From the NCBI GenBank assembly GCA_030428185.1, contig JAUICE010000020.1, forward strand, positions 1 through 33,845: DNA of 33,845 nt. Direction: 5' to 3'. Under the pieces are notes generated by a model. The model saw nothing but the letters and a program-made list of their open reading frames with translations. It was not told where the DNA came from and did no database searches. This stretch comes from Gammaproteobacteria bacterium (GTDB taxonomy: Bacteria; Pseudomonadota; Gammaproteobacteria; Legionellales; Legionellaceae). A program made the position numbers and the translations under genes. Positions 33,813-33,845 of the stretch are shown piece after piece. The number at the start of each line of letters is the position of its first letter. Position 1 is the first letter of the stretch.

Positions 33813-33845
33813 CGAAGCTCAAAAACATGCATTATGAAAGGACAG
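33813..33845. repeat. dispersed intergenic repeat, cut by the window end
   Basis: CGAAGCTCAAAAACATGC followed by ATTATGAAAGGACAG. The first part matches the block beside the 11929 end (CGAAGCTCAAAACCACGCATT). The second matches the reverse complement of the 16913 copy (CATTACGAAAGGATAG), after which that copy reads GGGGTATA. The same end is expected just beyond the window. Confidence 0.5.

Overview
The window looks like AT-rich chromosomal DNA from an intracellular gammaproteobacterium, probably Legionellales or a Coxiella/Berkiella-like lineage. That placement is inference. It rests on ordinary gammaproteobacterial housekeeping genes (purE, hemF, beta-carbonic anhydrase) mixed with several large eukaryote-like or orphan proteins of the kind that host-associated bacteria secrete: ankyrin plus U-box, ankyrin plus glycosyltransferase-like fold, a GDSL lipase without signal peptide, and a 1413-residue helical-repeat protein. 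No secretion-system genes, rRNA, tRNA or CRISPR arrays were seen.

Layout. 1-5129: a purE fragment cut by the window edge, divergent beta-carbonic anhydrase, then hemF, a 2-oxoglutarate/Fe(II)-type oxygenase and a membrane PAS-GGDEF protein on the minus strand. 5436-8924: orphan lysine-rich protein, divergent GDSL hydrolase, small orphan. 9104-11397: a two-gene minus-strand unit of an MFS transporter and an aspartoacylase/AstE-fold protein that has lost its catalytic residues. 11398-12634: repeat-rich intergenic DNA with a small exported protein. 12635-16876: the giant repeat protein. 17097-21752: a tight four-gene operon of glutamine synthetase-like ligase, aldehyde dehydrogenase, iron alcohol dehydrogenase and class I amidotransferase. 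This order of activities suits gamma-glutamylation, two-step oxidation and deglutamylation of an amino alcohol such as ethanolamine. 21774-25852: three minus-strand effector-like genes, the last a GT-B-like/ankyrin fusion. 26027-26861: a decayed IS1-family element with both inverted repeats. 26902-28615: an overlapping run of GNAT, two P-loop kinase-like genes and a truncated second GNAT. 28852-33792: two paralogous ankyrin/U-box proteins flanking an AraC-GyrI regulator split by a one-base frameshift at an A6 run.

The most notable items are the ankyrin/U-box pair (probable ubiquitin ligases acting in a host, one with a nuclear-localisation-like tail), the predicted amino-alcohol glutamylation operon, the AstE-fold pseudoenzyme, the giant internally repeated protein, and a family of intergenic repeats whose ends carry TATACCC/GGGTATA.
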